IMG/VR virus record: IMGVR_UViG_3300007760_000005
Span: 27,175-91,174 of that record
Reading direction: 5' to 3' (one strand)
DNA length: 64,000 bases
Source: a virus
The translations under genes and the position numbers were made by a program. Under the pieces are notes generated by a model that was not told where the DNA came from, did no database searches, and was given only the letters and a program-made list of their open reading frames with translations. This document shows, one piece after another, positions 50,333 to 60,400 of this stretch (position 1 is the stretch's first letter; every line of letters begins with the position of its first letter).

Positions 50333-53300
50333 ATGGCTGGCGGCGGCAAAGTTGAACAACTTGAACTTGCATTTATGCTCAACGCAAAAAGCGTTGAGCA
50401 AGCAAGCAAGGCTTTGCAAACTGAGATCGAAAAAGGTCTTGGGGCGGTTAGTTTTGATGCCATGCGGCGAAATGCTGATGTTGCCTCAAAACAGATCGGG
50501 GAGACCCTTAAGAAGGCCCTGACACAAGAACTCACGGTAGATACTTCAAAGTTAGACAGGCAGCTTGCCGACTATCACTCGAAGCGGATCAAGATTGAGC
50601 AACAGGTAGCTACAGAGGTAGCTAAGTCGAGTTCTTCGGCTGCGAAGCAAGATGACAAGCAGGGCAAGAGCCGACTGTCTGCTATCCGCAATATTTTCAA
50701 GCAAGAGAAAATGCTTCTCACGGAACGCAAAAAAGCCTGGGCCGCAGTCAACAACATGGCCAAAAAGCATTTGGGCCTTCTCAATAAAATGGGGGGCAAA
50801 TCGGGCGGCCCCGGTGCGGTTGGCGGCAAAGGGAAAGCCAAGGGTGGTAAAAAGGGTGGCTTTTTAGGGAAGCTGGCTGGCGGTGGTAAAGCCATGGCCG
50901 GGATGGGTAAGGCCGCTGGAATGCTTGGCAAAGTGGGTGCCCTTCTGGGTCCAGTCGTCGGGATGTTAGGGGCTGTAGTTGCGGGTCTTGGGGCCGCAGC
51001 CGCCGCAATTGGGGCTGTGGTCGGCGTGATCATGGGCATTGTTGCTGTGATTATGGCTGCCGACTCGAAGATGAAGGAGTTTAACAAGTCCTTGCTGTCC
51101 ACCGTTGGTGGGGCGGATATGCTTGGACAAGGCTTCGATAGTGCGACCGATTCCATCGATGCCATGCGAGACGCTGCAATCAACATGCAGTTTTCGTTAC
51201 GTTCTCTTGCAAAAGACAACATTGAAGTTATCAAAACCCTTCACGAACATGGTTCGACCATTCGTGAAATGACCAATGATATGACAAGTGCCAAATCTGC
51301 TCTTACTGGATACGGGCAGGCGATGTCGTTGGTTATCAACACCAGCCGTATGATTGGTGAGAGCGCAAGCACCGTTGCTCAAAATATGGCTACCCAATCT
51401 GAAGAGTTGGGCCTCACCTTGGAAACCGTAGCTGAAAAGTTCAGCACTATTGGCCGTTTTGCGATGGAATCTGGTTTCTCAACCAAGCGGTTCTTTTCGA
51501 TGGTGATCCAAGCCACTTCTGGCATGTCCATGTACAACGTGCGTCTCGAAGAAGCCTCCGCTTTGTTGGTGCGGATCGGGAAGATCCTTGGTCAGAAAAC
51601 AGGTGGGGAGTTCCTTAGTACCCTATCTAAAGGTTTCGTAGATGAGTCTATGACGGCTCGCTTTAAGCGTGTCAAGCTGGCGGGAGTAGGCCGAACAAAA
51701 GCGACTGTTACCAGATCCGCAGAAAACACAGCGGACGCTTTCGTTAAGGATTTGGCGAAGAATAAGAAATTTGGGGACATAACGATGGGGTCCATTGGCC
51801 TTGCTGGGGGCGATAAGACCTTAGGAACAATGGATAAGAAAGAGTTGGTGAAGGTCTTGAAGGACTTGAGTCCGACCCAACAGAAAAAGATGCTCGCTAA
51901 ATTCCACATGGAAGCCACCAAACGGGATGCGGCGGCGGCTGACGGGATGCGAAACCGTTTGACGGTTTTGGCTAATATTTCGGAAGCCTCTAAGGGTGGG
52001 CTGACTAATATGGCGAAGAATCTCGATCAGTTGGATATGGGCGGGAAGCTCAACATGCTTCGAGATTCAATGAAAGGCATGTTCCCCGGTAAAGAAATCC
52101 ATGAATTAAGTGCGTTGCAATTGGCGGCTTTAGAAAGTGCCACAGGGATGCAAGGGGAACAGTTGCGTCAGATGCGAAATCTAACGCAAGCCTTTGACGG
52201 TAATTATGAAGTGATGAAAGACATGGCGAAGGAGGTAGAGAAGAATGGTTACACCGTTGAGAAAGATGGTGTCAAAAGAGATATGACTGCGAAGGAGATT
52301 TCAGCGAGTCAGCGAGCGCAGGTGAAAGCGTATGGTGCGGTCGTTGGGATGAATGGAAAGATGTTGGCAGCCACCTTGGACTCAAAAGGGAATGTTCAGA
52401 TCACTAAGGATGCTAACGGCGTTGAAAGGGTTGTCGGTTCCATTGAGGACTACTACCAGTCGCAGGGTGCCCGTGTTGAGCATCAAACACAGGTCGCTAA
52501 CTTCAGTGAAGATAAGGAGCTTTCCCGTGAGATTGCTGACAACACCTTCTCAATAGCGGATGCCTTGAATGCTGGGATCACAATGGTCTTAAACCAAATC
52601 TTCAAAGTGGTTCAGGGGATTCTCACATCAATCGTTGGGGACAATTCGTTCAAATCCACCCTTGAAGCGCAAAGCAGGTATTCAAAAGTAGCTACTAAAA
52701 CAAACCGTGACATCCAAATTTTGAGTCGTGAGATCAGGAAAAAAGAGAAAGCAGCCGCTCAAGAAAAAGACTTCAATAAAGCGCAGACGATGAAACAAGA
52801 AGTTGAGGAGATGAAAGACAAGCGGGAAACCATGAACATCAAATATCAGGGAGCTAAATATGCGGCGAACAATGCGTTTAATGCAGACGGCACCCCTAAT
52901 ATGAACGCTAACTTGGGTACAGGCGCTTCTGGTTTCATCTCCAGGACGCAAGGCTCATATGCGTCCTACGGGGATGGTGGCTTACCACGGGGAATGCTGA
53001 AGGAAGCCCAAGCCAACCCTGAGTTTATGGACATGCTCAAGCAGGCTGCTCCAAGAAGGTTCGCCCGACAAGAGGGCTGGAAAACCGAAGCCGAACAAAT
53101 GGGGTACACGGAGGAGCAAATTGCAACGTCCAAAGCTGCAAGGGTGACCACAGGGCGGAACATCCATAATGCCAACTTGGTTACCCAATCGATAAATGCT
53201 GATCAGGACATGACAGCGTTCACGATCAAAGACCCTGATCGGGCGGGCGGTTTTTCCAGCCCCGACAACCCCATGAGTGGGGACGCTGTCCATGGCTCGT

Positions 53301-54880
53301 TCCATACGCAGGATGTTCACGGCATCGATGTTCCTGGTCACGGAGCCATTACTAACAAGCAGAGGCAAGACGCATGGAAAGAAGATGCTCCTGAGGTGGT
53401 AACAGGGCGGATGCTTCATGATTTCAAAGACCCAAATCGGTCGAGGAAGGAAGCTGGGACGACCTGGACGGGAGCTTCCGATGCGCCCTCAAACATATCT
53501 GGTGTATCTATCACGGGAGAGGGGTCAACATATAAGCACCGTGGCATCGGCGTTTCCTCAGAGAACCTAAGGAACACCGATACAAGAAGGACTTTACGCA
53601 TCAGAGGTAGGGATGACGAAGTTACGTCCCATGGTCAGGCTTTGTCGGGAGGGGTTGCGGGCACATTTAGGACACACCAGCCGCAAGCGATAACAAGCAT
53701 CGGGCAAACAACAACCCATCTTGCTCCCAGCGATGCTTCGTATGCCACCTTTAATTCAGATGCCGCAGGTAACGCAACAAATCGAAGCGCCGAAGATATC
53801 AACGCTGAAATGGCTGAAATGGCTATTTGGATGCAGGGCCTTGGGTTGAACTTGGAGAAGGTGACCGACTCGATTGCTGTCACATACTCCCCCGGAGTTA
53901 CGGACGGTAAGCTGGACCGCAGAGGCCAAAGCACTACTGGATATGTAACGGCTGAACAAAGTAAGAAAGACAAGGACGGCAAAACGGCTGATGCCAGGGG
54001 TTCTGGCTATGCTCAGGCCAATCTTTCCAACGACATGAACACGAGCTTTAGGGGTGCCGAGGGCGGTGGGGACATTATCCATATGTTCAAGCTGCTCGAA
54101 AAGCAGGTAGCGGCTGGCTATGCAGGACAAAAGGAGGATGGCGACGACTACACCACTGAGGATTTGAAGAAAGACTTCGTGAAGGCGACCTTGGAGGTCG
54201 GGGCCGACAAAATGTCTCAGAAAAAGTTTGAGGATTGGATGGCGGCTAACCAAAGAGGCCCGTGGGACAACATCAAAAAATCAAAAGATGAACAGGAGAA
54301 GGTTAGGAAATACGCCAGGAACGCCGAGAAGGTCCGTAAAGAGATCAAGAAGCTGCTGGCAGAGGGCAAGACGGAAGAGGCCGAAGCAAAGAAGTCCGAA
54401 CTCTCTCGTAACGCTGCGACCTTCCTCGGTCTTGACCCCACTGGCGATGCCGCTAAGAATTTGGCGAAGGGTGAGGCTGGATCGCTCAACACCCCTGACA
54501 GCCCTGCTTCAATGTACAAACGGTTGGACAACGACGACCCTCGAAAAGCCCTTTTGTTAAAAGACTTTAAGTCGCTTGGGGTCGATATGAACACCCTACA
54601 AGACTTCATCTATCAAGGCGGGTCACAAGGCGGGGTTATCCGCCCAATCAACACCAAGGATGAGTTCATTGGTATGAAGCCCGGTGGTGCTGTCGATCAA
54701 GCGACGGGTGGTGTCGGTGGTGGTGGCAGTGTCTTTGTTTATGTTTGTCAAGAAATGGATCTCGAAAAGGTGAAGCAAGCCGTTTATGCGGGTGCTCGGA
54801 TGACGGGTCCGGGCGGGTCTAAGAAAGCGTGGGCTGGTAAGGGCAACTTCGGCCACCCCATGAAGAAGTTCAAAGCGTAG
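50333..54880 (+). CDS. Tail tape measure protein
   Basis: 1515 residues. The N-terminal 170 are helical and charged (QASKALQTEIEKGLGAV, then TSKLDRQLADYHSKRIKIEQQ). A strongly hydrophobic Gly/Ala/Val stretch lies at about 181-241 (LLGPVVGMLGAVVAGLGAA, shown in part), the membrane-insertion segment usual in tape measures. A long helical middle and a polar, Gly-rich C-terminal half with many short repeats follow. Near the end is GGGGSVFVYVCQEMD. It sets tail length (about 1.5 angstrom per residue gives a tail near 230 nm; rule of thumb, inference) and plugs the tube. No lysozyme or peptidase motif was seen. It is placed between the chaperone-like genes and the hub as expected. Confidence 0.88.
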   Translation: MAGGGKVEQLELAFMLNAKSVEQASKALQTEIEKGLGAVSFDAMRRNADVASKQIGETLKKALTQELTVDTSKLDRQLADYHSKRIKIEQQVATEVAKSSSSAAKQDDKQGKSRLSAIRNIFKQEKMLLTERKKAWAAVNNMAKKHLGLLNKMGGKSGGPGAVGGKGKAKGGKKGGFLGKLAGGGKAMAGMGKAAGMLGKVGALLGPVVGMLGAVVAGLGAAAAAIGAVVGVIMGIVAVIMAADSKMKEFNKSLLSTVGGADMLGQGFDSATDSIDAMRDAAINMQFSLRSLAKDNIEVIKTLHEHGSTIREMTNDMTSAKSALTGYGQAMSLVINTSRMIGESASTVAQNMATQSEELGLTLETVAEKFSTIGRFAMESGFSTKRFFSMVIQATSGMSMYNVRLEEASALLVRIGKILGQKTGGEFLSTLSKGFVDESMTARFKRVKLAGVGRTKATVTRSAENTADAFVKDLAKNKKFGDITMGSIGLAGGDKTLGTMDKKELVKVLKDLSPTQQKKMLAKFHMEATKRDAAAADGMRNRLTVLANISEASKGGLTNMAKNLDQLDMGGKLNMLRDSMKGMFPGKEIHELSALQLAALESATGMQGEQLRQMRNLTQAFDGNYEVMKDMAKEVEKNGYTVEKDGVKRDMTAKEISASQRAQVKAYGAVVGMNGKMLAATLDSKGNVQITKDANGVERVVGSIEDYYQSQGARVEHQTQVANFSEDKELSREIADNTFSIADALNAGITMVLNQIFKVVQGILTSIVGDNSFKSTLEAQSRYSKVATKTNRDIQILSREIRKKEKAAAQEKDFNKAQTMKQEVEEMKDKRETMNIKYQGAKYAANNAFNADGTPNMNANLGTGASGFISRTQGSYASYGDGGLPRGMLKEAQANPEFMDMLKQAAPRRFARQEGWKTEAEQMGYTEEQIATSKAARVTTGRNIHNANLVTQSINADQDMTAFTIKDPDRAGGFSSPDNPMSGDAVHGSFHTQDVHGIDVPGHGAITNKQRQDAWKEDAPEVVTGRMLHDFKDPNRSRKEAGTTWTGASDAPSNISGVSITGEGSTYKHRGIGVSSENLRNTDTRRTLRIRGRDDEVTSHGQALSGGVAGTFRTHQPQAITSIGQTTTHLAPSDASYATFNSDAAGNATNRSAEDINAEMAEMAIWMQGLGLNLEKVTDSIAVTYSPGVTDGKLDRRGQSTTGYVTAEQSKKDKDGKTADARGSGYAQANLSNDMNTSFRGAEGGGDIIHMFKLLEKQVAAGYAGQKEDGDDYTTEDLKKDFVKATLEVGADKMSQKKFEDWMAANQRGPWDNIKKSKDEQEKVRKYARNAEKVRKEIKKLLAEGKTEEAEAKKSELSRNAATFLGLDPTGDAAKNLAKGEAGSLNTPDSPASMYKRLDNDDPRKALLLKDFKSLGVDMNTLQDFIYQGGSQGGVIRPINTKDEFIGMKPGGAVDQATGGVGGGGSVFVYVCQEMDLEKVKQAVYAGARMTGPGGSKKAWAGKGNFGHPMKKFKA

Positions 54881-54893
54881 GGGATGGTGAGAA

Positions 54894-55559
54894 GTGGCGA
54901 GGGAGTACGAACAGATCATCAAGTCGGCTTTTACCGACGAATATGATGAGATCACAGATAAGGGCATCCGCCCTGTTATCTTTGATATCCTCGCTCCCGA
55001 TGGCGTGACCAGTATGCTCCCTGAGGGGATGCGGCTTGTTTTGCATGTGAACCCGAAGTCGATGAGCATCAGCATGACGAAGCTCATTGAGCGCATCCAG
55101 ACGATGGGTGGGTGGGTCGAACAGCATTGGGGTGACATCCCTTCCGAGATTAGCTTCGAGGCGGCCACAGGCGGCTTTATGAGGCTCTATTCGGGTCTTT
55201 CCAACACCACAGGGCCGACCTTCCACAACGACCGCTTACCGAGCCGTATGCAAGCGTTAGACACGGGGGGTACTCGCCGCCAGACGATTGCCTATGACAA
55301 GTTCTTAGACCTCTTGGCTTTGTTCCATTGTAACGGTGCGATTTACGATGCTTACGGAACGATCATTACCCGTGGAAAGATCAAGTGTTCCTTTGACGGT
55401 CATCACTGGTTTGGGTGGTTCAGTAACTTCACCGTCCAAGAAGAAGCCGAAAAGCCATACGAGTTTTCGATTTCGGCATCCTTTACAGTTGAGAGTGAGC
55501 GACACGAATTCAAATCTCTTGCTGGCAGCTTTGATGACTATTCGAGGGGGGCGGGATAA
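54894..55559 (+). CDS. Baseplate protein A (hub-adjacent)
   Basis: 221 residues from GTG 54894 (GGTGAGAA upstream). It reads as one beta-rich domain: GMRLVLHVNPKSMSISMTKLIERIQTMGGWVEQHWGDIP (in outline), FEAATGGFMRLYSG, WFGWFSNFTVQEEAEKPYEFSISASFTVESER. 'NPxSMSI' with 'MGGWVEQHWGD' recurs in the next gene (NPTSMNVTYAKIQSFQERTRYGYIYQAWGEQL), so the two are related by duplication. Proteins of this kind sit at the inner baseplate next to the hub in large myoviruses. LysM-like domain use is possible but not seen. It overlaps the next gene by one base. Confidence 0.7.
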   Translation: MAREYEQIIKSAFTDEYDEITDKGIRPVIFDILAPDGVTSMLPEGMRLVLHVNPKSMSISMTKLIERIQTMGGWVEQHWGDIPSEISFEAATGGFMRLYSGLSNTTGPTFHNDRLPSRMQALDTGGTRRQTIAYDKFLDLLALFHCNGAIYDAYGTIITRGKIKCSFDGHHWFGWFSNFTVQEEAEKPYEFSISASFTVESERHEFKSLAGSFDDYSRGAG

Positions 55560-57430
55560 TGGGTGCCATTACACTTACCCCCGACCAGGTTTCGATCCAG
55601 AAAGAGGAGCTTCAAAAAATCCAAGAAGCGGCTCTGTTGGAGAACTCGGTAGTCAATGCTGTGGGGTTACAGCCCGAAGCGGCTGAATATGCGGTTCAAG
55701 TTTCGGAGTCCTACGGGGAAGAAAGCGGGATCACAATATCGAGAGCCACCGCTACTTCCGAGGACGCTATGTTGGTAGCGTTTGAGATCGCCGCCGAGGA
55801 AGGGTCGTTCACTATTGGTACAGTGGAAACGGCTGAACAGGCGGTTGGGGAAGCAGAAGTTCCACCTGCGGTTTCCACGCCAGCGGGGTTTGATTCAGGC
55901 GGGATTTTGCCAGACGTGTCGGACCCTATTCCGACAGGTGTTGTGGGTATGTTTGGGGAGGCGAGCATTTACGAGCACCAACCCCTTCATGTTTTTAGTG
56001 GGTTGTCGGCTGAAAGGGCTTCTTGGAGTGTGGAGGATCAACAGAATCCTCCTATGGATGCCTCAAACAAGAACATCCGTCATCTAAGCCCTTTTACGAT
56101 TAGTTTGTTACCTCCCAAGGAAGTGGGGGCAGCTACGGCTTCAGATCCTTACTCGTGGACAGGGTTGGGTAATCTTTCGGTTAAGACTCAAGCGTTGATG
56201 GGAATGGCGAATCCAACGGCAACAACTTCCTTTTGGACCCCTGGCAGCGATGCAAAATCGGCGGCGGATCGAGCGGCGGCGGATATAGGTTTTAAGGCGG
56301 TTATCAGCAACTTGGAGATGATGGTTTACAACGGCCAGATCACCTCTGCGACAGAGGGCACCCTTTCAAACGACTTGGCCGGGGTTCAAGACACGATCCC
56401 CTTATTTGGGCAAGCGAATGTCGCTGATATCTACATGCAGTTGATCCAAATGATGAGGACTCCGCCCTTGATCCTTTTGATCAACCCCACTTCGATGAAT
56501 GTTACCTATGCCAAGATCCAATCGTTCCAAGAACGAACTCGGTACGGCTATATTTATCAGGCGTGGGGCGAGCAGCTTCCAACAATCAACTTTTCAGGTC
56601 GTATTGGAGCCTATTACGGAGGGGAAAGCCCATCGGCCCTTACTGGCCCTGCGGTATCTGGCTCACTGGCTACTTCATCAGGTTTTGGAGATAGCGCAAC
56701 GACACACCCATCGGGTGTTCAAGAGGCGTGTCGCAGGGTGTCCCCCGCCTACCAGAACTTGATGAACCTGTTCATGTTGTACCGAAACAACGGCTACATT
56801 CGAGACACAGTTGGGGGAAGTCAGGCGAACTGGATGATCGGTATGGTCGAGATCGCCTATGACGGTGTTCGATATATCGGGCAGTTCGATAAGTTGGAGT
56901 GGACCTTTGAAGAAGCGAACAACCTTGGTGGGGTGAACTTCTCCTTTGACTTTACCGCTACAGAAATCCGACACACCGACGAACGCTCAAACAGCGTTTT
57001 GAGGATGAACAATCCGAACAACGGCTCTCGGTTTGGAGACGATCCCAACGAGATCCGAACAATGGCTTCCTTTATTCAATCCGTTCAGAATCAAGGGCAA
57101 GAGGGGGGCGATGCCTTTTTCAATGTACAAACAAGTGAGGGCGCACAGGATAGTTGGAACGCTCAAGTAGGTCTTGATGGTTGGGGGTCCAATACAGGGG
57201 TAGACCCCACCGCACAGTCTACCGCTGGCTGGGGCCTTCAAGGTATTCAGACAGCCCCCGAAGACGACGAAGCGGGTTGGTGGGACAGCACTCTTTCAGG
57301 CGACAATAACGAAGTCATTGCGGGTGCCGTAGTCGGTGCCGCAGTCGGGAGTCTCGCTGGTCCTTGGGGTGCCGTGGCGGGCGGCGTGGCGGGAGCCGGT
57401 GTAGGCGAGGCGGTAGACGATGATGATTAG
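55559..57430 (+). CDS. Baseplate protein B with glycine-zipper end
   Basis: 623 residues starting at a one-base overlap. The N-terminal 120 are low in complexity (many Glu, Ala, Thr, Ile). The core repeats the fold of the preceding protein (PPLILLINPTSMNVTYAKIQSF, then WGEQLPTINFSGRIGAYYGG and YIGQFDKLEWTFEEANN). The C-terminus has a glycine-zipper hydrophobic segment (VIAGAVVGAAVGSLAGPW, then VAGGVAGAGVG), which may insert in a membrane or pack against the tube. Adjacent duplicated baseplate genes are usual in myoviruses with elaborate baseplates. Confidence 0.68.
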   Translation: MGAITLTPDQVSIQKEELQKIQEAALLENSVVNAVGLQPEAAEYAVQVSESYGEESGITISRATATSEDAMLVAFEIAAEEGSFTIGTVETAEQAVGEAEVPPAVSTPAGFDSGGILPDVSDPIPTGVVGMFGEASIYEHQPLHVFSGLSAERASWSVEDQQNPPMDASNKNIRHLSPFTISLLPPKEVGAATASDPYSWTGLGNLSVKTQALMGMANPTATTSFWTPGSDAKSAADRAAADIGFKAVISNLEMMVYNGQITSATEGTLSNDLAGVQDTIPLFGQANVADIYMQLIQMMRTPPLILLINPTSMNVTYAKIQSFQERTRYGYIYQAWGEQLPTINFSGRIGAYYGGESPSALTGPAVSGSLATSSGFGDSATTHPSGVQEACRRVSPAYQNLMNLFMLYRNNGYIRDTVGGSQANWMIGMVEIAYDGVRYIGQFDKLEWTFEEANNLGGVNFSFDFTATEIRHTDERSNSVLRMNNPNNGSRFGDDPNEIRTMASFIQSVQNQGQEGGDAFFNVQTSEGAQDSWNAQVGLDGWGSNTGVDPTAQSTAGWGLQGIQTAPEDDEAGWWDSTLSGDNNEVIAGAVVGAAVGSLAGPWGAVAGGVAGAGVGEAVDDDD

Positions 57431-57441
57431 GAGGACGGCTG

Positions 57442-60400
57442 ATGGGAGTCTTTGATCGACCACACGCTGGTAATTGGGTGCCGAACCGCAAAGGAGTGAT
57501 CCGATACACGCCAGATGCCGTCCTGTTTCTGAACGGCGATGTTTCCGTTACGTCTTCAAAAGCAGAGTCTACGAAACAAAAGAAGATCGATATCCAGCGG
57601 TATATCACGCAGATTTCTGTGGATTCTGGTGTGGAGGCGGGTTCCTGTTCTGGTTCCTTCACCATGTCTATTCCCAATGACATTGGGAGTTCTCTATTTT
57701 CGGACGGGCATTCAGTTTTCCAGCCAGGATTGGAAGTTCATATTTATATGAGAGGCTACTTTCCTGTGGAGGGGATGGCGAATACTTTAGATGCTACAGA
57801 AGTGAAAGCACTGCGGGATGCTCTTGGGGATAATGCCACGGATTTAGCCCTCCGACCCTATTACCACTGCTTTCATGGGGTCACGACTACCGCCAACATT
57901 GATTACAGCGGTGGTTTCTACTCGATCAATATGTCGTGTACTGGAATGTTGCATTTTTGGCAGTACCACGACATCAGTACAAACGCTTCGTTGTTTGGTA
58001 CTCGGCCTACGGGATCAAAGCTCAAAATGAGTTTGGTGGGCCACAACTTTACCAACATGACCCCGTTTTCGATCATCTACTCGCTTTACAAGGATACGGC
58101 GGGGGCAGCGGGAGGTGTGGCGTTTGCGTTGAGTGCTTCCAGCAACCAAGCCAAGAAGTTCTTTGGGACAGGTAACTCTCTATTTGAGATGACCCAAAAG
58201 TATTGGGAGCAACGCTTCCGAAGTAAAGTGTACAACCTACGCATGTTTGGTGTGAACGGAGAGCAGTTGAATTCGGTCCAGACGGCCATGATTGGTCGTA
58301 TGACGACTAAGCAATTGAACACGGCGGCAGAGATCAACTTGCGACATACTGGAAACACACAGACGGAGCCTTCAGATCTTTTTCGAGGAAACGAAGATAT
58401 CTGGAAAATGGCAACTGATGTGAAGGATGCAAGAAGGTACACCCAAGGTTCTTTCCCTGCGGATAGGCTTCAATACATGCCGAGAGCGGGCGAAAAGTCG
58501 GGTGTGGCTGTATCAGCAGCCCAACTGAAAGCCTTTGTGCATGATATTAGTCAGTGGGGCAACGTCAACTTGTGGGAAGCCTCGTACACCTCCAAGTTGG
58601 ATATTGCCAGCGCAGCCGCTACCGCCGTGGGTTACGAGTTCTATCAAGATGTGGATGGGGATTTGGTGTTCAAGCCACCTCTTTACAATCTGGATACTCG
58701 TAATTTGGAGGCGTACAGGATTGCTCCCCAAGACCTCATCTCAATCACCAGAGCCGCTGCCGAACCTACTGCTACATATATGACAGTCAAATCGAGTGCC
58801 TTCTCGAACATGACGGGTGTGGGTCTTGATGGCGAATGGGGTATTCGAGGACAGTATATCGATTACCCTTTGGTGGCAAAGTTTGGGTGGCGACCCGGAG
58901 ACTTGGACGCACAGTTTTATAGTAGTGCTCGTGGGGCGTTTTGGGCTGCGGTTGCTCGGATTGATATTCTTAATGAGGCGATGAACTCGGCCAACATTAC
59001 GATCCCATTACGTCCTGAACTACGACCGGGCTTTCCCGTGTATGTGGAGCACTTAGATTGCTTTTATTACATCAAGTCCATGTCTCACAGCTTTAGTTAT
59101 GGGGGTCAATGTACAACTTCTCTTCAATGCGTGGCGAGGCGAGAGAAGTTTATGGCTCCGGGGGACAGCAACCAATCAGCGAGCGGGGATGCTAATGGGA
59201 TAAACGGGGTGCGATTAGATCGTGTCGATTTGCCGAATTTTCCATTAGTGATGGAGGATAAAGGTTCTGGAGAAGGTGCAGTAAAGTTTGCTGGCTTTCC
59301 GAATGTGGTCATGGCCCTCGATCCCGCTGGAATAAGCCCTTTTGCGTGGGCTTTGGGCCAAGATGTTTTGGACCTGTCAAATGCACAAAATGTCCGAAAC
59401 ATGGTCCTGCTCCTTTGCGGGCACGACAGCAAACAAACGCTGGCATCATTCAAAGACCCCGCTCAAAAAGAACCCTTGATCCGAGAATCCTCTTCATCTC
59501 TCGCTACAACCTCCACTTCTGGTGCCGGGGCTGCATTGAGTGAAACTAAAGCTAAAGCTCTTTTTGATACCACCTCTACAGTGGGTGCAGCGGATTTGTG
59601 GGTTCGGGTTCCGAGACTTGGATCAGGGTCGTCGAAATACGTGACGAAAAACGGCTCTATTGTATGGGACTACAAACAGCTTAAAATTTCGGAAATTGAG
59701 AAGCAGGTCGAGACCTACAAAGACTTTATGGAAAAACAAAAGGAGGATGTCGGTAAAGGGGGGGCGGATTTCGATGTTACGGGCGATTGGCAAGACACCC
59801 TCACAGACTACATCAAAGCATATGAAAAGAAAGCTATCGGGACCGTCCCTAAGGGGACAGCGGATATCTTTGACCTTTTGACTTCTGTGCTTTGGGTTCT
59901 TGGGAACCAAGCACATGAGCCAGACAAGTTAGATTCGGCACAGATTTTGAATCTCTTGGGAGATAAGAAATCTAATTTCAGCAACGCCTCTACCCCCGGC
60001 TATTACCGATATTATTCATCGGCACACCCCGTAGGAGAGAATCAAGCTCCGACTCGATACACTTTCACAATGCCGGGTTCGGGGGGTGCAAACATAAAAG
60101 ACGCTTACGACGATATGGCAGATGCTTCCCATGGGATGTTCCATGCGGGAAGTAATGCGGATAAAGTTCCAAAAGCTATTCAAGGAATGGATAACTTGAA
60201 GAAGCGGTTTGCGGCATGGGACGACTCAAAACAAAGTAAGGTAAGGGCCTTTCGAGTTGCTAAGGCTGGATCGAGAACAGAGGACTTGCCTACAGATCAA
60301 ATCTACACGCTTGTTTTTTCGCAGTTGGGGATAGACTTGAAGGCCATGGTGCCGTCATCCCACACAGGCGCACCATCCCCAGCCAGCGGGCTTGAAAAAG

